Shown in pieces: positions 9,525 through 19,581 of a stretch of DNA of 64,000 bases. The position numbers and the translations under genes are program-made. Source of the DNA: Bolinopsis microptera (lineage: Eukaryota; Ctenophora; Tentaculata; Lobata; Bolinopsidae); the NCBI RefSeq assembly GCF_026151205.1, contig NC_087084.1, positions 9,358,894 through 9,422,893 of the forward strand, given 5' to 3'. Under the pieces are notes generated by a model, which saw only the letters and a program-made list of their open reading frames with translations, made no database searches and was not told the DNA's origin. Each line of letters opens with the position of its first letter. Within the stretch, counting starts at the first letter, position 1.

Positions 9525-12411
9525 ATGCAGGAGGAAATTCCTGAGGGCAGTTGGAAAGCAAAGAAAATTAACAAACCAGAGAACATTGAACAGAGCGTGG
9601 AAACAGAAGCAGCGAATGAACTGTATTTAGCTGTGGACTGCAGCAATCTACAAAAAGTAAATAGGCTATGCAGGATAATTGATAAAACATCGCTCGACAA
9701 GACAATCTCTCAAAGACAAGCGGAATTTTTAACATTTGCCGATGGTTTTAAGAGGACACCCTTAAATTTAGCAGGTCCAGATGGAAAGTGTGGATGTAGT
9801 AAGGGTTATTTGCAGATGCGCCAATTTATTGATAAAGAATAAATATCTAAACAAATCGTTCCTCTGTGCCAAAGACAGCTCGGGAAAAACTGTGCTGCAC
9901 ACGGCTGTGGAAAATCACAATAAGGAAGTTGTATCATATTTGCTCCGTATAGAAGTTGAAAACAAAGAGTTTCTCGAGGCAAAGGATAACCAGTCTGGTC
10001 TCACAGCACTGCATATAGCAGTGAAGGAGAGTTTGTTCGATGTTTTAGAAGTTCTATGCGACCATTATGGTAACCTGAAAGCATTGGACGGTAAAGGGCG
10101 AAGTGCACTCAATTTAGCAACAGAAAATTACAATGATAGTTTGGCTGGCCTTCAGGAGCTTAATGAATCAACTAATGGTGGATTGAGTAGCTTTTCTTCT
10201 TTGCAATCTGCTCTCAAAAGACAATATTATCAAACTGTCGAGCACCTTTCCACTTTACGACAAACTGAAAATATCGATGTTCGGTGTGCGTTTACCATTA
10301 TATACGGTATGTTTGAGGAAGTTACATCCAATCTGAATCTGGGGAAGATACATCGAATCTTACTTGAACTCCCTGATTCATCTGAATTTAAGGAAATTGT
10401 TGGAATATTATTTACAGAGGATCCTGAAATTATAAAAACACTTACATCTCATCGTGACGATGTATCTGTCCATACAGAGGAAAAGACGCTGATAACTATC
10501 ATCATCAACTTTTTGTTAGTTGGTTTGGAAAAGAGCTTTGACGATCCTAAATTTCGTTTCATATTTTTTAAAGGAAACTTATTCAAAAGTATCATACAAC
10601 TTCTTATTGACAATTATCGGACTGAAGGCAAAAACATAAACTCTATTCGTCATGTATACGCTGTTACTTTCTATAAGTGTATACAAAGCAAAGCCAGGTG
10701 CAAGGAAACTGAAAGCACATGTCTCGAGGTCATCCTTGACGATAAAACTGATTTCTATTCCATAGTCGAAAGAATCAACAAGGGAAACTGCAGTACCGTT
10801 TGGCTTAATATAAGCAAAACATACTTCCCTGTCAAAAAGGTCTCGTGGTACACTTCATTGGTGCAAACTTTAGAAAAAGGTGAAAATTCTTTACCGAGAG
10901 TGACCCACTCGTGCAAACTACAGGGTTATCTAGCTACCTTTACTTGCTCTTCAGCGATCTTCATTTACATTTCTGACCTCCTTTCTGATGCTAATGTTGG
11001 ATATGAGGACTATCACAACTTTTCAAAACGTCTTGGGATATTTGAGATTTTCCTTGTGAGCTTCTCGTTCATCCATGAAAACGTTCGCTCAAACTTTTCT
11101 CTGCATGATACTGAGAAGGAGCTCCTGAGAATTCATCTGGGAAAGCCAGAGCTAGCTTTTGCTGACTGGCAAAGTAAACATGCTGTATTGAATAAAAGTG
11201 AACACTGGAAACAAGAACTCTTTTATCGCCTTTTCTGGCCTTTCAGAGTGACAGGCGACAGGTTTAAGAAGATACAAGCTATCCTATTCAATATTATGTC
11301 AGCAATGATGCTTCGTCCTGTTGTTGATCGGCTACGAGTTCTGACACACTCTCCAACGACTCATCGTGTCTTTTACCGACACAAGGCAAATCAAGCTCAT
11401 CTGCAACAGTTCTACGTGATCATGGAACAGGTACCAGAACTGCTGGTTCAGTTCTACACTCTACAAATAGTCATAAACAACATCAGCCCGGACGAGCGAC
11501 CTAAATGTTATTCAGTTGACAGCCAAGCTTTCCAGTATTATCAATTTTACAACTCATCTACCACCAACTGTTCTTCGACCTTTTCCATTATCACAAGTTT
11601 AGGGATGTGTTCAGCATACATTAAGATTTATACTGCAATGTTACCATTAATAAGAGTGTATTCCATCGCCATACCATTCTGCAAGGTTCCGACAAGCGTT
11701 GTTTCACTAGAGAAGATAATGAGAAAGTTGGACCCCACATCTCCAAAAATATCAATAACCAATACCATACTTCTGAACATAGCTTATATGATGATGATCC
11801 CTTCAAGGATTTTCCTATTCTCGGGATTAATGCATTCCTTTACCAACCACCTTTACGTTATTGGATATCTCATACTTTCCTCATTTTTGTGGCTGCTAGT
11901 CAACCTTACTATTTTCAAAGGATTTAAGTTGCTCAAGATACAAAAAAACGATCAAGGCACAGTCAAGAAGATAATGATGACGTGTAAGAATCTGTGGCTG
12001 CTGTATGTGTTTAGTTTCAGGGACATTTTCATAATATCCCTTCGGAATCCGGAGAGCTACATCAAAGAACCGTCTGATGCCTCAAGTGAATCTCTGAGAG
12101 AGAGTTATACTCTTTTGAAATTATCGGTGCCCTTCGTTGTTGAAGGTGTAATTGGGGCGAGTTTACTTGATCAACTTTATCCCTGCGGTATGCAAAGCAC
12201 CTTTTTCAGATACGTGGGCTGGGGTTATTACTTCTTCACGATTCTTTCGGTTTCACTCCTCTATTTTGTATCATATAAAATTTCTCCTTATGGAAAGCGT
12301 CGTCCTCGCTGGACTTTATTTGGTTCTTTGATCGGATTGCAATTGGCAATCGGCGTAGCAGGATTTTTTCTGCTAAGTTTAAATTCGTCCTTGACATGGG
12401 TTGATCTTTGA
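9525..12411 (+). CDS. ankyrin-repeat protein with C-terminal XK-related-like membrane domain (one frameshift)
   Basis: The intronless reading frame would encode about 961 aa if one extra base at or near 9780 is discounted. The frame 9525-9779 and the frame 9781-12411 join inside an ankyrin repeat: TPLNLAGP from the first continues as MESVDVVRVI from the second, giving exact repeat spacing. About three to four ankyrin repeats fill the N-terminal 220 residues. Residues from about 380 of the 876-codon downstream frame are multi-pass hydrophobic. They contain LLSDANVGYEDYHN in a first helix and EQVPELLVQFYTLQ near 549, which resemble the D..SD and 'E..PQL.LQ.Y' signatures of XK-related phospholipid scramblases. 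Function in membrane lipid scrambling is inference. The frameshift could be a sequencing indel, a real mutation, or ribosomal frameshifting. An ATG at 9781 could also give a protein lacking the first repeats. Confidence 0.7.
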
Positions 12412-12854
12412 TTAGCATAATACAATTTGTATTTACTTCTTTCTATTTTGTTTGGTTGTCAGGAGTCATTTTAAATGTTTTATACTTTGACCTGATGATA
12501 AAATGGCTATACCTCCATATTCATCACATTTTGGATTCATACCAAGTTGTAACGATTTCTTAAATTTTTGATTGGAGACAGATTTGTGACGTTTCATGTT
12601 CTAGCATTTCCTTCGTGATTATAATCAGTTTTTATTAAGCAGGATTAGCTATGTAAGTTTACTACGAAGATGTAATCATTCATTTTTGTTTCATTGTGCA
12701 ATCTCAATAATTAAGTATACAATTAATGTAGCTATTTGTTAATCTATTATATTGATGATTTACTTCGTATATATATCCGAAATATTTAACAAAAAGGACA
12801 ACATAAAATACACAATTCCTCAAGTTTCCAACATTAATATACTAAATTTACAGG
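12412..12854. other. intergenic region between the two plus-strand genes
   Basis: AT-rich, with no domain-bearing ORF. The sequence ends TTTACAG|G directly before the receptor ATG at 12855, a good splice acceptor, so the receptor probably has a non-coding 5' exon upstream or is trans-spliced. Confidence 0.45.
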
Positions 12855-14927
12855 ATGAACGGAACATCAACCAATGCACGGGATTTTCACAAGTTCATAC
12901 CTCCAGGAGAAATCTGTTGGTACGGCTTGCTCATATGGACTGTCGTGATTTTTCTAACGGCTTTTTTAGGGAACTTGTTATTTTTGATATCGTCGATAAT
13001 CGATTCAAATCTATTAAAGATGGTTAAAGCAGCGAGAATATATTTATGGAATATGCTTATCGCAAACGTTGGAGTGGCTATTTACATAGGATCCACGATT
13101 GAATCAATCGCAAAGAAGAAATATGCCTACTCCAACAGCTTTTGTATTTTCTCCAAGCTTTGGCTGAAAGTATTCGTTACAGTACAGTTGTGTATGATGA
13201 TGGCCTACGACATAACGGTATTTTTGATAATAAGAAACCCATTCACTGCGCATCGGCATACCAAATCGAATGGATACATTACAGTTTGCATAATATGGTG
13301 TGCAGTTTTGACGTGGAATATTGCTTCCTTTTTTGCCCAAGCTCCTGGAAATAGGAACATATCATTTTACACGACAGTTTATCAGTGTAGCGTTACTTTT
13401 AACGATACTTCAGTTTCAAGAAACATACTCAGGGAAAATAGACAAGTTATAGCACGAATGTTCTCAATCGAATTTATTGTATTAGCTCTTTTCTTGGTTG
13501 CGTATGGCTATGTTATAATGAAAATACGAAGAAGCAATGTAATAGCAAAAACGAAGGCCACCTCCACGAAAAAAACCTGGCGTATTGCGATGAACTTTAG
13601 TATTCTTTTTACTTCTTTTGTTCCTCTTACACTTGTTTATCAGATCATGAGAATGGCACTTAGTGAAAATGCAGTAAATTCTGAAGGATTTGCAATACTG
13701 TATAGGATTTCAAAAAATGTACCTTACCTCTCCAACGCATTTATCCCATTAGCACACTGGATCTATACTAGAGATACCTACAGAGTTAACCATTACAAGT
13801 TACTGCAGAGATGCTTCAGTTTCACAATGCGGTCATTTCATAGACCAAACAATGAAAATACGCACGAGGAACTTGTTCAACTAGATAAAGTAGAATACAA
13901 ACCTGTGTCACAGATGGAAAGGGAGGCTAATGCAGAGGTAGGGTCAGAGGATAAAGCAAGCGCTGTAGCCTTGGCGGAGACTGAAGCAGACGTGAACTTG
14001 CATGCAGAATCAAATGCGAAAGCAGAGGAAAAGACAGATGCAGCTGAGAAGATTGACGAAGCATCTAAAGCAGATACAACGGCAAATGTGGAGAAAACTC
14101 TAGACACAAAAGCTGAGACAGATGTTAGGACAATGGTGAGAGAATGTTTGGAGACAAAGATAAATACAGAAGGAGATGCCAAGAAAGAGAAAAAAGCTAG
14201 GGAAGAAGCGATGATGAGAATTGAGTCAGAGACAGTGATAGAGGCATACAAAAATACTGCAGGGAGAGCTGAGGTGAATGTCAAAGCGACAGTGGAAGCA
14301 AAGGAAAAGATTGAGGCAGAATATGCACAGTGCATATTCTGCCTCCATCTTTTGAATGCGCTGATAGATGCAGAGTCGAAAGCAAAGGAAGACAGTAAGA
14401 CTGAAGAAGATGCAGATGATTTTGAAATGTCAGATGCTATAGCAAAGGCAGAAACAATGGTTGAAGTGAACATGACATTGAACTTCGAAGAATTGTCAAA
14501 GGGGAGATCAGAAGCAGTCGAATATACAAATATGACGGCAGGACAAGGTTCAGAGACAGGAACAGAGGCAAAAGCAGATGCAGCTGAGAAGATTGACACA
14601 GCAGCTAACGCAGATACAACAGCAAATTTGGAGAAAACGCTAGACACAGAAGCTGATACAGATGTTAAGACAATAGTAAGAGAATGTTTGGAAACAAAGA
14701 TAAATACAGAAGGAGATGCCAAGAAAGAGGAAAAAGCTAAGAAAAAAGCGATGATGGGAATTGAGTCAGAGACAGTGATAGAGGTATACAAAAATACTGC
14801 AGGGAGAGCTGAGGTGAATGTCAAAGCGACAGTGGAAGCAAAGGAAAAGATTGAGGCAGAATATGCACAGTGCACATTCTGCCTCCATCAATGTCCACGA
14901 GATATTATTGAAATCGAAGAAACTTAA
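12855..14927 (+). CDS. degenerate class A GPCR with long duplicated charged tail
   Basis: The ORF is 690 aa, intronless, with the start directly after a splice-acceptor-like TTACAGG. The N-terminus has an N-glycosylation site (NGT). TM1 carries GN at 39-40. A Cys at 97 before TM3 and a Cys in loop 2 (VYQCSV) could form the conserved disulfide. The DRY motif is replaced by D119-I-T, TM6 lacks CWxP, and TM7 has NAFIPLAHWIY instead of NPxxY, so it is a divergent orphan receptor. From about residue 330 the tail is almost entirely Ala/Glu/Lys/Thr-rich and contains two copies of a 540-bp unit. The final residues and stop come from an inserted retroposon. The tail frame also gives a 332-codon minus-strand ORF, which is a shadow. 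Ligand and signalling are unknown. Confidence 0.75.
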   Translation: MNGTSTNARDFHKFIPPGEICWYGLLIWTVVIFLTAFLGNLLFLISSIIDSNLLKMVKAARIYLWNMLIANVGVAIYIGSTIESIAKKKYAYSNSFCIFSKLWLKVFVTVQLCMMMAYDITVFLIIRNPFTAHRHTKSNGYITVCIIWCAVLTWNIASFFAQAPGNRNISFYTTVYQCSVTFNDTSVSRNILRENRQVIARMFSIEFIVLALFLVAYGYVIMKIRRSNVIAKTKATSTKKTWRIAMNFSILFTSFVPLTLVYQIMRMALSENAVNSEGFAILYRISKNVPYLSNAFIPLAHWIYTRDTYRVNHYKLLQRCFSFTMRSFHRPNNENTHEELVQLDKVEYKPVSQMEREANAEVGSEDKASAVALAETEADVNLHAESNAKAEEKTDAAEKIDEASKADTTANVEKTLDTKAETDVRTMVRECLETKINTEGDAKKEKKAREEAMMRIESETVIEAYKNTAGRAEVNVKATVEAKEKIEAEYAQCIFCLHLLNALIDAESKAKEDSKTEEDADDFEMSDAIAKAETMVEVNMTLNFEELSKGRSEAVEYTNMTAGQGSETGTEAKADAAEKIDTAANADTTANLEKTLDTEADTDVKTIVRECLETKINTEGDAKKEEKAKKKAMMGIESETVIEVYKNTAGRAEVNVKATVEAKEKIEAEYAQCTFCLHQCPRDIIEIEET
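14040..14885. repeat. 540-bp tandem duplication within the receptor tail
   Basis: About 14040-14345 is repeated at 14580-14885 with few substitutions and no frame change. Between the copies lies a segment (about 14346-14579) that recurs a third time at 15248-15475. Both copies end in the same hairpin-forming sequence (14313-14345 and 14853-14885). The array therefore had at least two and a half units before a retroposon interrupted it. Confidence 0.9.
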
Positions 14928-15247
14928 ACTGAGTCAGAACCACAAAACAGTTTTCATTTCTCCGGATCGGTCACCTGAGCAGCAAACCAAACACCATCTG
15001 CTGGTATTGGAAATGAAACAGAAGGTAAAGGACGATTTGAATAGACGCTATTATATCAGAAGTGGTATTATTTGTTGTGAGGACACGATCCTATACTAAT
15101 TTAAATTATCTACGACATTGTCATATTCATTTTCATGCTAGTCTTTTTCACTCACCCTTTAGAGCCGTTCTGACATGGTTAGTGGCTGGCACTTGTGCCG
15201 GCTGCTAACCATATGAGCGGGATATAAGCACATTATTTCATTTCATT
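14887..15247 (+). mobile_element. 5'-truncated retroposon inserted in the receptor tail
   Basis: The receptor repeat is interrupted after GCCTCCAT and resumes at 15248 with ATCTTTTGAATGC, exactly as in the uninterrupted copy at 14345. The insert encodes an ORF1-like remnant in a second frame (HKTVFISPDRSPEQQTKHH... YYIRSGIICCED, stop at 15099) and ends in an ATTTC-repeat tail, as non-LTR elements do. The short shared CCAT/CATC at the junctions could be a target duplication. The insertion supplied the receptor's last codons and stop (14925-14927). Confidence 0.7.
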
Positions 15248-15475
15248 TCATCTTTTGAATGCACTGATAGATGCAGAGTCGAAAGCAAAGGATGAAAGGA
15301 AGTCAGTAAGACTTAAGAAGATGCAGATGGTTTTGAAATGTCAGATGCTATAGCAAAGGCAGAAAAAATGGTTGAAGTGAACATGACAGTGAACTTCGAA
15401 GAATTGTCAAAGGGGAGATCAGAAGCAGTCGAATATACAAATGTGACGGCAGGACAAGGTTCAGAGACAAATGTG
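15248..15475 (+). pseudogene. stranded third copy of the receptor-tail repeat
   Basis: This segment matches 14346-14560 closely (LIDAESKAK..., MSDAIAKAE, ELSKGRSEAVEYTN) but lies beyond the retroposon and carries a small indel near 15290-15310 that breaks the frame. It is the original continuation of the receptor coding sequence, now outside the ORF. Confidence 0.75.
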
Positions 15476-15652
15476 ATGACTCTTTTGAGTGTACTATTTG
15501 TTTTGAGTGTGTTGATTGAATTTGATTACAACTGTGAAATATAAATTTAATGAAATTACGATTAAATTTTCTTAAAAGAAAGTTTTTTATCTTATCCATC
15601 GATTTTATTTTGCAATACCTAGATTTAACTAAGCTAAAAAACCATCTAGTAA

Positions 15653-16402
15653 CATGGTCTCAGTATTTAAGTTACCTTGTATCCAACATGGCCTCAGTAT
15701 TTAAGTTACCTTGTATCCAACATGGTCTCAGTATTTAAGTTACCTTGTCTCAAGCATGGTCTCAGTATTCAAGTTATCTTGTCTCAAAAATGGTCTAAGT
15801 ATTTGAGTTACCTTGTCTCAAACATGGTCTCAGTATTCAAGTTACCTTGTCTCAAGCATAGTCTCAGTATTAGTTACCTTGTATCCAACATGGTCTCAGT
15901 ATTAAAGTTACCTTGTCTCAAGCATGGTCTCAGTATTTAAGTTACCTTGTCTCAAACATGGTCTAAGTATTAAAGTTACCTTGTCTCAAGCATGGTCTCA
16001 GTATTCAAGTTATCTTGTCTCAAAAATGGTCTAAGTATTTGAGTTACCTTGTCTCAAACATGGTCTCAGTATTCAAGTTATCTTGTCTCAAAAATGGTCT
16101 AAGTATTAAAGTTACCTTGTCTCAAGCATGGTCTCAGTATTCAAGTTATCTTGTCTCCAGCATGGTCTCAGTATTCAAGTTACCTTGTCCCCAGCATGGT
16201 CTCAGTATTCAAGTTACCTTGTCCCCAGCATGGTCTCAGTATTAGTTACCTTGTCTCAAACATGGTCTCAGTATTTAAGTTACACTGTCTCGAGCATGGT
16301 CTCAGTATTAAAGTTACCTTGTCTCCAGTATGGTCTCAGTATTAAAGTTACCTTGTCTCCAAAATAGTCTCAGTATATTAGTTACCTTGTCTCCAGCATG
16401 GT
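15653..16402. repeat. 34-bp minisatellite grown from a terminal exon, about 22 units
   Basis: The unit is CATGGTCTCAGTATT[C/T]AAG followed by TTACCTTGTCTC[A/C]A, with 30- to 34-bp variants. Its minus-strand reading contains CTGGAGACAAGGTAACT, identical to the last codons and stop of the neighbouring six-exon gene, so that exon end (16382-16402) is in effect the first unit. Each unit therefore repeats GACAAG|GTAACT, which resembles a splice donor in the transcribed orientation. Confidence 0.9.
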
Positions 16403-18725
16403 TGAAGTTGTTGCCTCTTCCTTATCATATTCTCTTCGCCCAGTGGTCACTTTGTCCAGAATACTAAACATTGTGTTACTCACTTCACCCAGCTTAACAT
16501 GCTCCAGATCTGAGGTAAAATACCAGTTAGATCCGGTATTTATCAAAGAATTCTGTTAAACAGTTGACACATTTATAAGAATAGACAGTTTACTGGATGG
16601 TGCCAGTTATTCCACCGCATATTCAATCTGTTTATGAACAGAAAAAGCCTAAGGTCCCCAGGTAATGGACAGTAAGATCAAAGAGTTAAAAATATCATCA
16701 GAGTAATTTTCCTAAAACGAACCTTCACGTCCAAGACCAGCCATCTCCATAAGATCCTCTAATTCCTCCATTTCAGTTCTTGCAACTTTTATCAAATCCT
16801 CAACCTCAGTCCTTTCAAAATAAGCGCTCCATTTTTGTACGTTAAACTGAAGATAAGACATAGAGGTCCATTAATCAAAGCCTATATAATATCACAAAGT
16901 AAAAAAAAGCAGAGGATGTCACCTTATCAAGTAATATATAATATGCAGTAAAAACTTAATTTACCGCAAACCCCGGACCCAGCCATTTCCTTCCCCCAAA
17001 TTAGGAATACACAATACACATAACCCACATAAATGTAGATTAACAATCATAACCCCTATTTTCAGAGCCTTTTCCCTTTCCTCCAAAATTCCGCGTTAAA
17101 ACGGGGCTTTACTGTAATAAAACACAACAAAAACTCACAAAGTGTTTAATCCTGTGAAAGAAGTACTCCTCAAGATCAAAATCGTCCCAAGCACTGTATG
17201 TGAGCTCAGGATCAATGAAGATGTGCCACAGTTCGTTTAAACACATGGCCAATGAGTAGATAACAAAACATGTTAGGCCACCGTAAAACCCTGAAAAAAA
17301 GTTATGTTAATGTTAAAGAAGTTTAAGTGTGGATCAAAAGTTAAGACATTAATCGGCTGTTTTGTACACACCAAATTCATCATAAAACAGACTCAACTTT
17401 ATCGTTGATTATGAAAATGAGAGGTGGTTACTTCGAAAAGTCGGACTCACCTAATCTGGTCGAATGATAAGCTATCCAGCCTCTGTGACCCTGCATGAGA
17501 CTGTACTTCAGGCCACTGTAAGCTCCTGTAGCAAGTTGAGCAAACCACTCACGTGACGACAGCTCACGCGTGGGGACGTACACGCACATTGTACTGAAAC
17601 CCAGTCTTTCTCCGTACACAAAACCTGGGTGTTTTTAACTTATTTTGCAATAATGGAGGAGGCAGTCACGGATTGGAGAGAGGTTTCTCCTTCCTCTCCA
17701 TTTGTGAACTCTACGACGAACTTGCTAACTTAAATCGGAGCATAACACGTGTTTCGCTGTTCTTGTCAACCACAGAGTAGGGCGGCTACAAAAATGAGCA
17801 GCTAATGCTCTAAGTTGATTTCCGATTTCAACGACCATGTTTAATGATTTTAAGAGACCCAAGCAACACGTCGTGCTTTAGGTCACAGTGGGCTGCATGG
17901 GCCGGGGGAGCAAGATGGTTTATAACTGCATTCTCTTTGTGCCAGCCTCGCGGTTCTGTTAAACCCTGTCAGGTAAAAGGGGATATAATAGAATTGGAGG
18001 TCCCACTGCCCCGGATCTGTCCCGGCTGGTAACCTTGGTCAATTCCACTTTTCGGTTCATGGTCGGTCGAGCTGAAAATTAAATTTAAAAGTACGCGCGT
18101 GATCGAAAAATTGTCCAATTTTGCGCTACTGTTTTCTACGCCGTTCAATCGCGCCTTACATGCCTTTTCGCGAGAAGACCCTTTTGCATGTTTAATCCAA
18201 TATCAACAGGAAGTTGGTAATTTGAACTCGACTTTGTCGTTACTAAGAGAAAAAAACCATAAGTTACGAAATCCTACCTCTCTGTAACATGACAGCTCGA
18301 GGGAGATTCTTAGCTTTAGCCAATACCATAGCCCCACCACAAGTTACCAACATGTGTCCCCACAACAGAGCTCCACACATCTTGCCATAGTGTTTACTTA
18401 TCCGACCATAGGCCACATGTCGTGGAGAGTCAGTTCTTTTACATAGTTTTCTGCCAGCTACATACGCTGTCACGCAAACCCCTGAGAGAGTTTGTTCCAG
18501 CTGAAGTGTTTACTGTTTTGTGGTTAAAACTAATGAAACACAGATTGTCATGTTTTGTGTTGTGCATCACTGAATCCACTCGTCATTAATAAACCCACTA
18601 ATTAACCTACAATTAACGAATCAAGTTATTCCTTATTATTTACCTGATCCTACGATGAAGCGAGTGAGATGGTACTTTGACAAGTATACAAAAGCTTTAC
18701 TTTGTTGGTATATTGTAATGGACAT
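16382..18725 (-). CDS. six-exon gene for a 287-aa probable membrane protein, unrecognised
   Basis: All exons join in frame with GT/AG borders: 18725-18644, 18481-18278, 17624-17451, 17290-17139, 16846-16723 and 16509-16382 (stop TAA). The start is the ATG in AGAGAATGTCC. The N-terminus is basic, followed by a first hydrophobic segment (LTRFIVGSGVCVTAYVAG) and a second (GALLWGHMLVTCGGAMVLA). A third lies near residue 155 (GGLTCFVIYSLAMC). The C-terminus is acidic and helical (ARTEMEELEDLMEMAG). A basic N-terminal helix plus membrane segments suggests an organelle membrane protein. The layout loosely recalls TMEM177 but I saw no convincing match. It lies 857 bp downstream of the BRCA1 stop on the same strand. 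The 34-bp minisatellite begins at its stop codon. Confidence 0.7.
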
Positions 18726-19496
18726 TCTCTTACAGTACAGTTTCAGCCAGTTTAAGACACTTGCAACATCCAACAACTATAGTGGTTTTAGTATTATTAG
18801 AATCAAATACTTTGCATACATAATTATATGCACACATTTTTCGACTTTTTTAGGCGAAATTTGTAAGGATGGCAGTAATCGTGGAATTGAAGAATTTTAA
18901 CAAATTTTAATTGTTACCAGAAGTTATAGAATAGTGTACACGAAACATTGTTTGTAAGAAATAAATTAAAAATTAGAAATTACAATTTAAAAAGGAATTA
19001 ACAATTTCGATATCTTATTGTTAAAAATCAATTGAGAAACAGATTCACACGTACAAATTAAAAATCTGTAAGTATAATTTTTTTCACCGGAAACGTAAAT
19101 TAAAAACGTTAATTCTAACCATGAATGATCATCGATTTAAACTATGTATATCTAAGCCATGCTATTAAAAATTAAACAATTTCATTAACTTGAACCAGTT
19201 AGATTCTTAGAACAAGAATTTTCCATTTTTGAAGTTTTGGAACACTTAACAGAGGGTCACATTTAATATTTCTGTCAAATTTCTGTTAAATTGTCTGATT
19301 AAAAACAAAATTCAGCTTACAGAGGGTCGCACGAATGGCTGAACCTAACAATATCTATATCAACTTTGAAATAAAATCAGTAGACAAAAGTCTATGGACA
19401 ATCAATGAAATTTCAAAATAACAACACAAATTTCTGGTATGTAAAATATAAATATTTTCACCCCACATTTTAGCACATCGTATCTGTATACCACAG
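18726..19496. other. intergenic region between BRCA1 and the downstream gene
   Basis: AT-rich sequence with no ORF of note; it must hold the BRCA1 polyadenylation region and the promoter of the 287-aa gene. AATAAA/TTTATT-type words are abundant, so no single signal can be chosen. Confidence 0.4.
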
Positions 19497-19567
19497 CAGT
19501 GGCGTAACGAAGGGGCGCTTTTTCAGCGGGGGGGGGGGGGGCGCCAATAGGAACCGTTACGCCACTG
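19497..19567. mobile_element. 71-bp hAT-type MITE in the BRCA1 3' UTR
   Basis: The termini CAGTGGCGTAACG and CGTTACGCCACTG are inverted repeats. They are flanked by a perfect 8-bp duplication TACCACAG (19489-19496 and 19568-19575). The 8-bp duplication and CAG...CTG ends suit the hAT superfamily. The interior has a G run and GGCGC/GCGCC words. A longer relative is at 54915-55205. It lies 14 bp beyond the BRCA1 stop codon. Confidence 0.9.
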
Positions 19568-19581
19568 TACCACAGATAATA

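Noticed and set aside
13877-14875. 332-codon minus-strand ORF rich in Ser/Val/Phe
   Set aside because: It is the antisense of the repetitive GPCR tail; lack of antisense stops follows from the Ala/Glu/Lys codon bias.
15160-15245. tRNA or tRNA-derived SINE head
   Set aside because: The stem-like GGTTAGTGGCTGG/GCTGCTAACC has no A- or B-box promoter and precedes a LINE-type ATTTC tail; treated as retroposon 3' end.
15653-16402. Short plus-strand ORFs (HGLSIQVTL-type) as a repeat protein
   Set aside because: They follow the 34-bp minisatellite in all frames and change frame with unit length; the array derives from the opposite-strand exon.
18655-18900. 81-codon plus-strand ORF
   Set aside because: It overlaps the first exon of the minus-strand 287-aa gene, which has start and donor in the right phase.
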